Of a stretch of 64,000 nt of DNA, positions 43,139 through 51,582 are shown one piece after another (the stretch's first letter is position 1; each line of letters begins with the position of its first letter). Source of the DNA: Holophagae bacterium. GTDB taxonomy: Bacteria; Acidobacteriota; Holophagae; Acanthopleuribacterales; Acanthopleuribacteraceae. The stretch is from NCBI GenBank assembly GCA_030429565.1, contig JAUIFE010000003.1, positions 62,001 through 126,000 on the forward strand, in the 5' to 3' direction. The notes below the pieces were generated by a model. It ran no database searches. It saw nothing but the letters and a program-made list of their open reading frames with translations, and was not told the origin of the DNA. The position numbers and the translations under genes were made by a program.

Positions 43139-44551
43139 TTAGGTCGGCTCTTCAAAACCCTGTTGCCATTTCCATAAAATAAATAAAAGCCCGCGCGTGA
43201 ACTTGTGGAATTTTCTGTAAACAACTCTGTTGGTTTTGGTTGGTGTTCCGGCGTGCTGGAAATGCGCGGCTGTAAACTGAATCGGCGCAGTGGCTTGGGG
43301 CGCTTTTTTCAAGCGCACAACACCTTGGTCGCGCTCGAGTCTAAATTTGCCATAGACCAACAGCCAAGCCGGCTTTGTTTGATAGGTTCCGCGAATAAAG
43401 AGCCAGCCGTAGATTGTGCTGGGCAAGGGGTTATTTTCGCGTCGTGCCGGCCTGGGGTTTCTCCCCATGAATCGATTTTTGGTCGATAACAAGTAAATGG
43501 TTCCGGCTTGGTTTGCTTGCTCCATAAAGGACCGCAGATCTTGCGGAGAAACATCTGCGTAGTAACGACGAAACTCCCTCCTGAAGGTCCTTTGAAGTAC
43601 CGCGGCTTGGCCCGGTTCCAGGCGTACCTTGCCCGCACCGAGGAAATCCCAGGGATGAAAGTCCAAGACCAAAGTATTTTCGGACACTCTTTCGGCCTGG
43701 ACATCTAGAAAATAGTCGTCCTTGCCATCGCCAACTTCACCGACGGCATCGACGTAGCTAAGCATCCGGAAATAATATCGCTCGAGTTGAAAGCCTGCAC
43801 CCAACGAAGGTGCGATCGCAACCAAATGCTGGTTCAGGCCGTGTAATTCTGTGGTGTGGCGCCCTTTTTCGGGTAACGGATCTCTGAGTCTCTGTTGGAT
43901 GTTCTCAAAGGCGGTCAGCCCATCGTTGAGCAGACTTAAAAATGGCTCAGCTAAGGTAATAGAATGTGGCTTTCCACTGGGCGGCGCGTTCCAACGCACC
44001 AACATCTCGATGAGGTCAGGTAGATTACTTGGATTTAAAATATCGCCGGCGCTTTGATTCGGGTCGTCAGGTGGAAGCGGTCGGTTTAGATTGTCGGTTA
44101 AATATTGGATGTTATTCCCGTTGACTTTGAGGAGAAGGGACAGATTTTTAGTGAGGCCAAGCTGCAGGATGTCGGCATGGTTGGATGGTTGTACAAAATC
44201 AGGTGGAATATAAAACAGGTTCGGTTTGCGGTCCGCAGAGCGTTTGGATGAGGTAGGCGGCGTTTTGCCAGGGGGCCGGGGCGAAAGGTCAAAACTAACA
44301 CGTACAAAAGAATAACGGCGCTCTCGTTTAAACCTCCAGACTACCCATTTTCTTTGGCTAAAGTCATACAAAAAAAGATGCTTGCCGTGAACGCGACCAA
44401 TGAAAGGCAGGCCGTGTCGGATGGTTTCTGGTCCTCGATTGATTGCCTTTACACGCATGATCAGGTCTTCTTCCAAGGCGGCCAGAATGGTTGCCCATAT
44501 GGCTTCTTCAACCTGGGGGTCCGGTGATTGAGAATCCTCAGTGCCTGGCAC
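43139..44551 (-). CDS. Unrecognised protein, last gene of a four-gene cluster
   Basis: 470 residues from a GTG start, 1 base after the stop of the upstream gene, so translation is probably coupled. ATG at residue 32 (MRVKAINRG) is an alternative. No signal peptide or membrane segment. N-terminal residues 20-100 look beta-rich (FIGRVHGKHLFLYDF, KWVVWRFKRERRYSFVRV). The middle is mixed. The last third holds TIYGWLFIRGTYQTKPAWLL and a basic tail. I recognise no domain. A helical stretch near 215-230 ends in IQQRLRD, faintly like the Q-x-x-L-(D/N) motif of its three neighbours. Confidence 0.8.
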   Translation of the reverse strand: MPGTEDSQSPDPQVEEAIWATILAALEEDLIMRVKAINRGPETIRHGLPFIGRVHGKHLFLYDFSQRKWVVWRFKRERRYSFVRVSFDLSPRPPGKTPPTSSKRSADRKPNLFYIPPDFVQPSNHADILQLGLTKNLSLLLKVNGNNIQYLTDNLNRPLPPDDPNQSAGDILNPSNLPDLIEMLVRWNAPPSGKPHSITLAEPFLSLLNDGLTAFENIQQRLRDPLPEKGRHTTELHGLNQHLVAIAPSLGAGFQLERYYFRMLSYVDAVGEVGDGKDDYFLDVQAERVSENTLVLDFHPWDFLGAGKVRLEPGQAAVLQRTFRREFRRYYADVSPQDLRSFMEQANQAGTIYLLSTKNRFMGRNPRPARRENNPLPSTIYGWLFIRGTYQTKPAWLLVYGKFRLERDQGVVRLKKAPQATAPIQFTAAHFQHAGTPTKTNRVVYRKFHKFTRGLLFILWKWQQGFEEPT

Positions 44552-44552
44552 T

Positions 44553-45407
44553 TTAGTTCCCGTCTTCCTCGGTCCGATTTATCCAACGATAGAGGATGAG
44601 CTCGAACAGTGGTCTGAGTGCGTTTGGAACGGGTGTGATACCTTCAGTAAACTGTGTATTAGTAAAAATTTTAGCGTCTGGGTCGAACCAATAGACCCAG
44701 AGTTTCTGTTGGTTATTCTCCGTGGTAATGATGGTAGATAATATTTTTAAATTGTTGAGTTTTAGAATGGATGTTTTTTTGAAAATTTCTAAGGCTGCTG
44801 TCCTAGCTTTTTTGTCAAATGAATCGTTAGTGTCGCTTTTGATTTCTGCTTCTATGTCAGCGCGTTCTCGAGTGTCATCGATGAAATCGACTTGGAAGGA
44901 GTTTATTGTGAGAAAAAAGTCTATCAGTTGATTAAAGGGCCTGGGGAGGTTGATTAGTTCATTGGTTGAGAAGAGAATGTTTGGGTTTCGTAATACTTCA
45001 GGTGGCGCGGGTGCAGACACAATGTCAAAGTTTATTTTGTGCCACTCACTGCGGTTTTCCTTTTCCTTGGCGCCGGCCACAATGATGTTGAACCCCTTGC
45101 TGGTCATAGCCGAGGTTTCGAACTTGAATTCAGCATTGACCTTCGGAATGTGGAACATGCTCTTAAGTACCGTGTCAGGATTGTTGTTATAAAGACGAGT
45201 TTTTCGGTCGAGGTTTTCTTGGGCTTCGACGAGGCCTGAGCTGACTTGATCAAAAAAGGCATCAATACCCAGCGTCGGCTGGTCCTCTTGTACTGCTTTA
45301 AGTTCTGAAAGTATTGCAATGAGTTTGTCTAACTTATCGCCACTTGGCCGTTGATTTCCATCGTATTCATCTATGAACTCTTCCCATAACTTATCTTCAC
45401 GGCTCAT
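44553..45407 (-). CDS. Unrecognised AT-rich gene with the helix-strand module
   Basis: 284 residues, GGAG 6-7 bases before the ATG. Residues 46-72 form a helix ending SGLVEAQENLDRK, then a strand FHIPKVNAEFKFE (85-97) and further beta segments to about 135. The rest is mixed, with FNQLIDFFLTINSFQVDFID near 157. The helix-plus-strand pattern also occurs in the 118- and 565-residue proteins of this cluster. Base composition is unlike the neighbours: 36 of 120 bases at 44701-44820 are G or C. That suggests separate origin or recent acquisition. Soluble by composition, no leader. Function unknown. Confidence 0.8.
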   Translation of the reverse strand: MSREDKLWEEFIDEYDGNQRPSGDKLDKLIAILSELKAVQEDQPTLGIDAFFDQVSSGLVEAQENLDRKTRLYNNNPDTVLKSMFHIPKVNAEFKFETSAMTSKGFNIIVAGAKEKENRSEWHKINFDIVSAPAPPEVLRNPNILFSTNELINLPRPFNQLIDFFLTINSFQVDFIDDTRERADIEAEIKSDTNDSFDKKARTAALEIFKKTSILKLNNLKILSTIITTENNQQKLWVYWFDPDAKIFTNTQFTEGITPVPNALRPLFELILYRWINRTEEDGN

Positions 45408-45447
45408 GAATTCTCCAAGGTTCTATCAAGTGTCTGAAAATCAGGGG

Positions 45448-45493
45448 CAAAGCGACGAGACGTTCGTCGGAGCGTCATTCAAGCTGACGCTCC
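45448..45493 (-). promoter_or_regulatory. Two intercistronic hairpins
   Basis: GGAGCGTCA (45469-45477) pairs perfectly with TGACGCTCC (45485-45493) around a 7-base loop. Next to it CGACGA pairs with TCGTCG. They lie between two same-strand genes with no T-run. They may stabilise the upstream message or partly stop transcription. Confidence 0.5.
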
Positions 45494-45507
45494 CCGAGAA
45501 TGAGGTA

Positions 45508-47205
45508 CTAGGTTTCGCTGGGTTGTAATTCACTCGCCCCTTTGATAATGGCGTCTGTTTTGGTCTTGATTTTACCGGCTCCAGTTTTAAGCTTAGCAAG
45601 CGTTGACCCCGTATCTTCCACTAGTGTTTTTGTTTCTGTAATCAGGGTGGCGACGCTGTCTGCTAGAGTTATGATTCCTTTGAGCTTGGTTTCATCGAAG
45701 GTGTTACAGGCAGCGTTCAGTGTCGAGAGTACGGCATTAGGCAAGAGTTTAATGGTTTCGCTAAGCAAATTTTTGGCTTTATCCTCGGCATCTGTTCCGG
45801 ATAATGCTTTTACTTCCGTTGCTTTAGCCGCCGCTTCCTCCGCGAGGGTGACAGCGTTTTTGACATAATTTGTGACCCGGTCGGCTTTTTGGTCGATGAG
45901 TTTGCTCGCAAAAGCGGCGTACCACAAGGCGCCACCTTTTTGCCTTTTAAGATTCGTGGCTGCCGTATCGGTGCCATTCGCGTCGGTTGCCGCGCATGCC
46001 GCTTGGATCAGCGCATTGGCGTCAGTTTGGTAGGTCTCCGATTCTTTGATCAAATCCGAATCAACCGTTCTTTTGGCGGCCTGGTCGGCCGCGTGGATGG
46101 CCGCGCTGAGCAAGGTCGCGGCAAGAACAGCTTGCGCGCCTTTTTCCGCATCAACATTGCCCGCCACCGCGTCGGCTTCCATAGCGGCGCGTTCGGCCAG
46201 AACCAAGGCGCGGTTGGCCGGTCTGGTGACGATGTTGGGCGGTGTTAAGTAGATTTTCTCGGCCAAGGCGATGATTTTATCAGCGCCGCCTTCACCCTCT
46301 TTTAGTGCCAGGGCAGCCTCCCCGGCGGCCTTTTGGGTTTTGGCCTCATAAGCGGTGTTAATGGCCGCTTGTGCTTTTTGCGCCAGCGCCTGAGCCTCGC
46401 CGGCGAAGGTGTCGTCTAGGGTCTTGTTCGCGGCTTCGATGAGCGCCGAACCTGCCGCCCTTAATATATCGGCCGCCTCGCGCAGGCGGGTGACGGCTGC
46501 TTGGTCCGTTGTCGCCTTGCTGACGGCCACGGCCGCCGTTTGCGCTTCTTGGGCCAGTTTTTTCGCGCGTTCGGCCGGTGCTTGCGCAGGTTGGGTCGCG
46601 GTTTCGAGGCCGGTAATTTTGCGCGCAATTTCCTCATTCAGTTCAAGCACGCGCGCGTCATAGATCTTCTTGGGTGGCAGACTGAGTTTGTCCCCGCGGA
46701 TCTCTTTGGCGCGCGCCAGCAACTTGTCCATAATGGCTTTGTCGGTTGGATAGGCTTGCAGGACCGAGGTGATGCGCGCGGCGGCGCGGTAATCATAACC
46801 AAAGGCGGCCGAAAGCGAGGCACTCACGTTAACGGCGCCAAACCCGGCACCCAGGGAACCCGAGACGGCGGCGTCAAAAGACTCGGCCAGATCCGCGCTA
46901 AAATCGATGGTGGTTTCGGTGAATTGATAGCGGCTGGGCGCCAGCGCGCTGATAATGCCCGCCATGGTGGCGACGCCTTCATTTTTTTCATCAGCCAACA
47001 TCGCCGGTTTGATGATTTGTTCGACCATTTCAATGATACGGCCCAGGTTCTCGACGTAGTTGAGGTCGAGCGCCTTTTGGGCGTTGGCGATACTTAAACC
47101 CAGGCGGCCGACAATTTCGGGCAGGCTGTATAGCTGCGAGGTGAGGCGATCCGGGTCGGGAATTTGAGGCGTCTCTATTTTTGGGGGTCGGTTGTCTGTC
47201 GCCAT
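45508..47205 (-). CDS. Ala-rich, mostly helical protein with the helix-strand module
   Basis: 565 residues, AAAGGAG 6-7 bases before the ATG. Residues 26-66 are helical (LGLSIANAQKALDLNY). Residues 92-140 are a strand-forming stretch with alternating small and polar residues (YQFTETTIDFSADL, then SGSLGAGFGAVNVSASLSA). From about 150 to the end it is Ala/Lys/Glu-rich helix, probably long coiled coils or a bundle, with repeated A..LA.KA...I..A patterns. Only one Cys region (near 418-425 and 500). No signal peptide. The amphipathic strand region could be a hairpin that inserts in a membrane or assembles with its partners; that is a guess. It begins 27 bases after the 118-residue gene. Confidence 0.85.
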   Translation of the reverse strand: MATDNRPPKIETPQIPDPDRLTSQLYSLPEIVGRLGLSIANAQKALDLNYVENLGRIIEMVEQIIKPAMLADEKNEGVATMAGIISALAPSRYQFTETTIDFSADLAESFDAAVSGSLGAGFGAVNVSASLSAAFGYDYRAAARITSVLQAYPTDKAIMDKLLARAKEIRGDKLSLPPKKIYDARVLELNEEIARKITGLETATQPAQAPAERAKKLAQEAQTAAVAVSKATTDQAAVTRLREAADILRAAGSALIEAANKTLDDTFAGEAQALAQKAQAAINTAYEAKTQKAAGEAALALKEGEGGADKIIALAEKIYLTPPNIVTRPANRALVLAERAAMEADAVAGNVDAEKGAQAVLAATLLSAAIHAADQAAKRTVDSDLIKESETYQTDANALIQAACAATDANGTDTAATNLKRQKGGALWYAAFASKLIDQKADRVTNYVKNAVTLAEEAAAKATEVKALSGTDAEDKAKNLLSETIKLLPNAVLSTLNAACNTFDETKLKGIITLADSVATLITETKTLVEDTGSTLAKLKTGAGKIKTKTDAIIKGASELQPSET

Positions 47206-47232
47206 GGGTGCTCCTTTCGCGGTAAATAGGGT

Positions 47233-47589
47233 CTAGGGATCAGAGAGGTGCCGGTCGGCACGCAGTTCGAGGCTAAATTGGGTTCGCGTGCTTTGCGTCT
47301 GGGCAAAACGCCGCTCATAAAATCGGCTAACCGGTTGACCCAACAAAACCAGGTCGACGGCTGTTTCCTGTTCGCGCCGCACGCTGGTTTCCAGCGCCAC
47401 CGACACGGTCATGCTTTGAAATTGTGGCAGTTGCGGTTCAAGCGCCGGTTGCGTTAGCGGGTGACGGGGGCTGTTCTCGAGAGCGAGCAAATAGTCGGCC
47501 TGTTCTTCGAGCCATTCCCGGTTCAAACGGGTTTGGGTGTTGATCAGCGTTTCGCCAAGCGCGGCCATAAGATCATGGATGGTGTTCAT
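47233..47589 (-). CDS. Small protein with the helix-strand module, first gene of the cluster
   Basis: 118 residues from ATG 47589; the ribosome site is weak (GGATTACC). Residues 1-37 form a helix containing LGETLINTQTRLNREW. A Pro-rich linker (41-56) leads to a strand region (QSMTVSVALETSVR, then TAVDLVLLGQPVSRFYERRF). It ends with TQFSLELRADRHL, another strand. The motif (T/A)Q-x-x-L-(N/D) aligns with VEAQENLD and ANAQKALD in the two larger neighbours. Function unknown; co-transcription with the next three genes is likely from strand and spacing. Confidence 0.75.
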   Translation of the reverse strand: MNTIHDLMAALGETLINTQTRLNREWLEEQADYLLALENSPRHPLTQPALEPQLPQFQSMTVSVALETSVRREQETAVDLVLLGQPVSRFYERRFAQTQSTRTQFSLELRADRHLSDP

Positions 47590-48118
47590 CGGTAATCCAA
47601 TAGATAATTAACCGCGAAAAAATGGCGGCTCTAGTGATTATGTGGTAGGTGGTATTATTTATGGTGTGTCTTTTGATTTCAAGAATTATTTTGAAGACGA
47701 GGTTTTCTATTCAATCGGAGGCTTTGTTTGGGGTTCGTGCAAGGCAGAGTTGGAAAGGGGCTTTGTTTTAAGTGTATTAGAAATATAGGCTTGTGTTTTT
47801 TTGCCTGTGGCGGTGGTGCAGCCGGCTTCGCGAGATCGAGACAGAAATGATGGTGTACGAAGGTTTCTTACAGAATATTGACTGAAGATCAGCATGCACT
47901 TTTTGTAAATTTTCACACAGCTAAAAATGATGATTTTTCTGTAAACGCCGGTATGGTGTTGTTACTTAATGATGTTGGTTGATTATCTTTGATTAGTTTT
48001 GTGTGAGTTATTTTCGAAGGAACACTTGCACTTTTGGTGAATCCATTGGTACCTGTGCACCGCGGTTTCGACGGTTGTTCGTTTGCTCAATCATTGGTTT
48101 TTAAAGGGGCGCTCGGGT
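47590..48118. other. AT-rich intergenic region upstream of the four-gene cluster
   Basis: 529 bases, strikingly AT-rich for this genome: 19 of 60 bases at 47641-47700 are G or C. It contains no ORF with a ribosome site and coding-like composition; a 69-codon frame at 47707-47916 on the - strand is not convincing. It probably holds the cluster promoter; possibly a scar of acquisition. Confidence 0.5.
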
Positions 48119-48979
48119 TCACAACCTTTGTATTCGGGCTTTGACCTGGCTGACGTAACTGCCGCCGAATAACAGCGCGTGGTTGAGCAGGTGGTACAGG
48201 TTGTAGAGCGGGCGGCGGCGTGGGTAGTCGGCCGAGATCGGGCGCACGCGCTGGTAGCCGTCGAAAAAGGCCGGCCCGAAATTGCCAAACAACTCGCTCA
48301 TCGCCAAATCGACTTCGGCGTCGCCGTGGTAGACGGCTACGTCGAAAATGACCGGTGTGCCGTCGCTCTGAAATGCCGCGTTGCCTTGCCACAGGTCGCC
48401 GTGGACCAAGGATGGTTGTGGCTGGTGATCGCCCAGCAGCACCGGCAGCTTGGCGTAGAGCTCGGCTTGGGCGGCAAAGACGACGCCTTGATCGCGCAAG
48501 GCGGTGAACAAGGGGTCCAAACGTTGCTCGCGGAAGAAGGTCAGCCAGTCGTCGCATGCAGGGTTGGCTTGTGGCGTGGTGCCGATGTAGTTGTCGCGTG
48601 TCCAGCCGAAGCTGTCGCCGACCGGGACGTTGTGCAAGGCGGCCAAGGCGGCGCCCAGTCGCTCGGCCGGGCCGTGACCCTGTAACTCGAGCCACGGCAA
48701 AATCAGAAAAGCGTGCGCGTCGTCGACGCCGTGGCCGATGGGCGTCGGTACGGTGATGGTGTCAGTGGCGGCGATGGCGGCCAAGCCGGCGGCTTCGGCT
48801 GTGAACAGGTCGGCGTATTGCGGATCGTTGACTTTCACGAAAACGCTGTCGTCACCGCTGCTGAGACGGTAAGCGCGGTTAATGCACCCGCCGCCGACAC
48901 TGCGCACCCGTGGTGACGCAAAAGGATGGCCGGTCGCGCGGGTGACCAACTCGGCGACGGCGCTGAAATCGGGTCGCAT
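48119..48979 (-). CDS. Fructosamine/ketosamine-3-kinase family protein
   Basis: 286 residues, a normal length for the family. I chose ATG 48979, 11 bases after the stop of the DJ-1-like gene; a longer frame upstream would overlap that gene with unlike composition. GGGCINRAYRL (30-40) is the nucleotide loop and VFVKVN (46-51) supplies the Lys. HGDLWQGN (193-200) is the catalytic loop. FDVAVYHGDAEVDLAM follows, as in FN3K ('DPAVYYGhRE.DLAM'). These kinases phosphorylate ketosamines on glycated proteins or free ketosamines so that they break down. The pairing with a DJ-1/PfpI protein fits glycation repair. Confidence 0.9.
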   Translation of the reverse strand: MRPDFSAVAELVTRATGHPFASPRVRSVGGGCINRAYRLSSGDDSVFVKVNDPQYADLFTAEAAGLAAIAATDTITVPTPIGHGVDDAHAFLILPWLELQGHGPAERLGAALAALHNVPVGDSFGWTRDNYIGTTPQANPACDDWLTFFREQRLDPLFTALRDQGVVFAAQAELYAKLPVLLGDHQPQPSLVHGDLWQGNAAFQSDGTPVIFDVAVYHGDAEVDLAMSELFGNFGPAFFDGYQRVRPISADYPRRRPLYNLYHLLNHALLFGGSYVSQVKARIQRL

Positions 48980-48989
48980 GGTGTGGCGG

Positions 48990-49592
48990 CTAGCCGGCCA
49001 GGCCGTGGGGTTTCCAGGCGTATTCCAAATAACGCGCGACCGACACGGCAAAAGCAGAACCCAGTTTGTTTTGCAGGAAATACAGCGACATGTCGATGCC
49101 GGCCGACACACCGGCGGCGGTGATGATTTTGCCGTTGTCGGTGACGCGTGCGTCTTCGACGACGGTGTTGCCGCCGGCAATGGCGCGCAACGCGTCGAAA
49201 TCGGTGTGGTGCGTGGTTAGCCGTGCGTTTTCAGCGAGTTTGGTTTTGGCCAAAAACAGGGCGCCGTTGCACACGCTCATGACATGGTCGGCGCTGTCGC
49301 CGCGCGAGCGAATGAAGTCAAGAAACGATGGGTTCTCCAGCTCGCGGTAAACGCCGCGTCCACCGGGAACCAGCAATATTTCGGGGGCGGGCGCTTCATC
49401 ACACAGGAAATCGGGGTGCACGATCATGCCGTTAAAGGTGCGCACCGGGGCGCGGTCGGCCATGGTAAAGGGTGCGGCGACGGCGTGTGGGTCGAGCCGG
49501 TGGGCGACGGAAAAAACTTCGAACGGACCGGCAAAATCGAGAAGTTCGACATCTTCAAACAACAGAATGCCGATGCTGGGGATTTCGGTCAT
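48990..49592 (-). CDS. DJ-1/PfpI family protein
   Basis: 200 residues, GAGG 6 bases before the ATG. IGILLFEDVELLDFAGPFEVF (start) and the nucleophile elbow SVCNGALFLA, Cys at 108, are typical of the DJ-1/PfpI group; DD.V.TDNGKIITAAGVSAG-like residues near 145-165 follow. The nearest functional names in this branch are isonitrile hydratase and glyoxalase/deglycase-type proteins; sequence alone does not choose. It ends 10 bases before the ketosamine kinase gene, so the two are surely one operon. Confidence 0.88.
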   Translation of the reverse strand: MTEIPSIGILLFEDVELLDFAGPFEVFSVAHRLDPHAVAAPFTMADRAPVRTFNGMIVHPDFLCDEAPAPEILLVPGGRGVYRELENPSFLDFIRSRGDSADHVMSVCNGALFLAKTKLAENARLTTHHTDFDALRAIAGGNTVVEDARVTDNGKIITAAGVSAGIDMSLYFLQNKLGSAFAVSVARYLEYAWKPHGLAG

Positions 49593-49655
49593 GAAGCACC
49601 TCGTTGGGGTTGGGCTCGGTTCGGGGAAACTGGAGGGGGTGAAGGCTGTCGAGAA

Positions 49656-49679
49656 GGTGGATCGCCGCGGCGATCCACC
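49656..49679 (-). terminator. Perfect 24-base palindrome after the M28 peptidase gene
   Basis: GGTGGATCGCCG is followed at once by its reverse complement. It lies 7 bases past the peptidase stop and 64 bases before the DJ-1 gene. It is probably a terminator or message-stabilising hairpin, though the T-tract after it is poor (TTCT). Confidence 0.55.
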
Positions 49680-49686
49680 GCTTGGC

Positions 49687-51096
49687 TTAATGCGAGCCGG
49701 CGCTTACTTCTAAGCGGCCGAATCCGGCGGGTGACTCCGCCGCCAAATACGCAAAGACCGCATACGCGGCCACGTTTTGGCTCATGGCTTTGGGGTCGAT
49801 CTTGTCAAAGGTATCGTCCGCGGTGTGGTGGAAGTCAAAATAATCGGTGCCGTCTTGCAACAGGCTTACAACCGGGACACCGGACATTCGAAACGGGATC
49901 ATGTCGGGCCCGCCGTAGGCTTCATTGCCGCCGCGTTTGATGCCCAGTGGCGCCAACGCTTTGGCGATGGCGTCGGCAACGGGCAGGAAGGATTCGTCGA
50001 TGCGGGTGTCGAAGCGCCAAATTTTACCCGCACCGAAATCGGATTCAGCACCGATGATGATTTTCTCCAAATCGTTTTGGTGGTCGATCACGTATTGGCG
50101 CGAGCCTTCCAAACCGCTTTCCTCGTTGGCGAATAGCACCACGCGAATCGTCCGTTTGGGGCGTTTACCGCTGTCGGCGATGAGTTTGGCGGCGGCCATG
50201 GTAATGCCGACACCCGCACCGTCGTCAAGCGCGCCGGTTCCCAAATCCCACGAATCCAGGTGACCGCCGATCACGACCACTTCGTCGGGTAGTTCGCGAC
50301 CTTTGATTTCGCCAATCACGTTGGCCGACATCGTTTTGCCGATTAATTGACAGTCGAGCTTCATTTTAAGACGCACGGTTTTGCCGCTTTCAATTTGGGC
50401 TTGCACCATGTCGGCGTCGGGATTGGAAATCGCGCCGGCGGGAATGCGTTTAATGTCGTCTTGGTATTGCATAACGCCGGTGTGGGCGAAGCGATGGCTG
50501 TCGGTGCCGACCGAACGAATCACCAAACCCACAGCGCCCAGTTTGGCGGCCTGGACGGCGCCGTTGGCACGGCCTGGCACGGTTTTGCCGTAACCACTGC
50601 CGTCGATGGCTTTTTCGGTGCGGTGATTGATGAATACGATTTTACCCTGCACATCGGCGGGTTTTTGTTTCTTTAAGGTTTCCAGATCGGGCACCATCAG
50701 CACGTCCGCTTCCAGGCCGCCGGCTTCGGTGCCGACCGAATGCCCGAGCGCGGTAATGTGCAGCACTTGCGGATATGGCGCGGTGATCCAGGCATGTTCC
50801 GGGCCGCGCACCCAGTGGGTGACCTCGACCGGCTCAAGCGCAACGTGGTCGAAACCCAGTTCGCGCAATTTGCGCTCGGCCCAAACGACGGCGCGTTTGT
50901 CGCCCTCGGAACCGGCCATGCGCGGGCCGACCTCAACCGTAAGTGATTTAACGAGCTCGTAGCCGACCTTGTCTTTGAGACCGAGTTCTCGCAGTTTGGC
51001 GGCGTGTTGGTGTGCTTCCTGACTAAACGGGGCGTCGCCGGCCAACAGGCACGGCAGCATCAAGCAACCTAAAAAGAGGGTGAAAAGCTTGGACAT
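49687..51096 (-). CDS. Secreted M28-family metallopeptidase
   Basis: 469 residues, AGGAG 7 bases before the ATG. A signal peptide (MSKLFTLFLGCLMLPCLLAG) points to export; C16 in the leader could allow lipidation but the context is not a good lipobox. A PA-like insert lies at about 120-250. The co-catalytic zinc site is complete: H279 in GGHLDS, bridging D291 in ALDDGAG, E325/E326 in NEES, D353 and H424 in FHHTADDT. The order and length resemble carboxypeptidase Q / plasma glutamate carboxypeptidase relatives. It should trim amino acids or dipeptides from peptides in the periplasm or outside. It is a single-gene unit followed by a hairpin. Confidence 0.92.
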   Translation of the reverse strand: MSKLFTLFLGCLMLPCLLAGDAPFSQEAHQHAAKLRELGLKDKVGYELVKSLTVEVGPRMAGSEGDKRAVVWAERKLRELGFDHVALEPVEVTHWVRGPEHAWITAPYPQVLHITALGHSVGTEAGGLEADVLMVPDLETLKKQKPADVQGKIVFINHRTEKAIDGSGYGKTVPGRANGAVQAAKLGAVGLVIRSVGTDSHRFAHTGVMQYQDDIKRIPAGAISNPDADMVQAQIESGKTVRLKMKLDCQLIGKTMSANVIGEIKGRELPDEVVVIGGHLDSWDLGTGALDDGAGVGITMAAAKLIADSGKRPKRTIRVVLFANEESGLEGSRQYVIDHQNDLEKIIIGAESDFGAGKIWRFDTRIDESFLPVADAIAKALAPLGIKRGGNEAYGGPDMIPFRMSGVPVVSLLQDGTDYFDFHHTADDTFDKIDPKAMSQNVAAYAVFAYLAAESPAGFGRLEVSAGSH

Positions 51097-51582
51097 TCGT
51101 TGTCTCCTGGGGAATCCAACAGCGCGAAGGCTGTAAGTGCGGGTAGTAAATAACGACGCCGTAAACGGCGTTCCACGTCAAGAGAGGCAAACCCATGAAG
51201 GAATGGCGGCAAGGCGCATCGAAATATCTTTTAACCTAAAGCGGGCAATTCGGGAGGTTCCAATCGCGCAAGATGTTGGCGCGGCATGTGTTGGGAAAAG
51301 TGCAGGCCTACCAAAAGGGTACGCGAGCATTTTCACGACAGGTTGCAGGCCGACAGCTTGTATGATGATGCCGCCGAGAATCGCTCAAATTAGATCTAAC
51401 TATACACGATCCCGGCGTGGTCTAGGCCTTCGGTACAGGATTAGAAACGGTTGGCGGGCCAATTTTACCCATGCCGACCTTGGCCATGGTGACGGACTCA
51501 GGTTACACTGTTCCAGGAGTTTAGCCCGATACACCCGTCACCCGCCGGCACGTGCGCGGTGCGTTCTCATCTGGAGGACCCT
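51097..51582. other. Divergent intergenic region between M28 peptidase and cobQ
   Basis: 486 bases. It holds a short hairpin ACGCCGT/ACGGCGT at 51156-51171 and the palindrome TTAGATCTAA at 51390-51399. I looked for a cobalamin riboswitch B12 box and found none. Confidence 0.5.
51390..51406 (+). promoter_or_regulatory. Palindrome next to a possible -10 upstream of cobQ
   Basis: TTAGATCTAA is a perfect 10-base palindrome, followed at 51401 by TATACA, a fair -10. No good -35 is present, so an activator or repressor site is possible. Confidence 0.25.

Noticed and set aside
47707..47916. 69-codon - strand frame in the AT-rich gap
   Set aside because: No ribosome site; short; codon use not convincing. 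It could still be a small gene.
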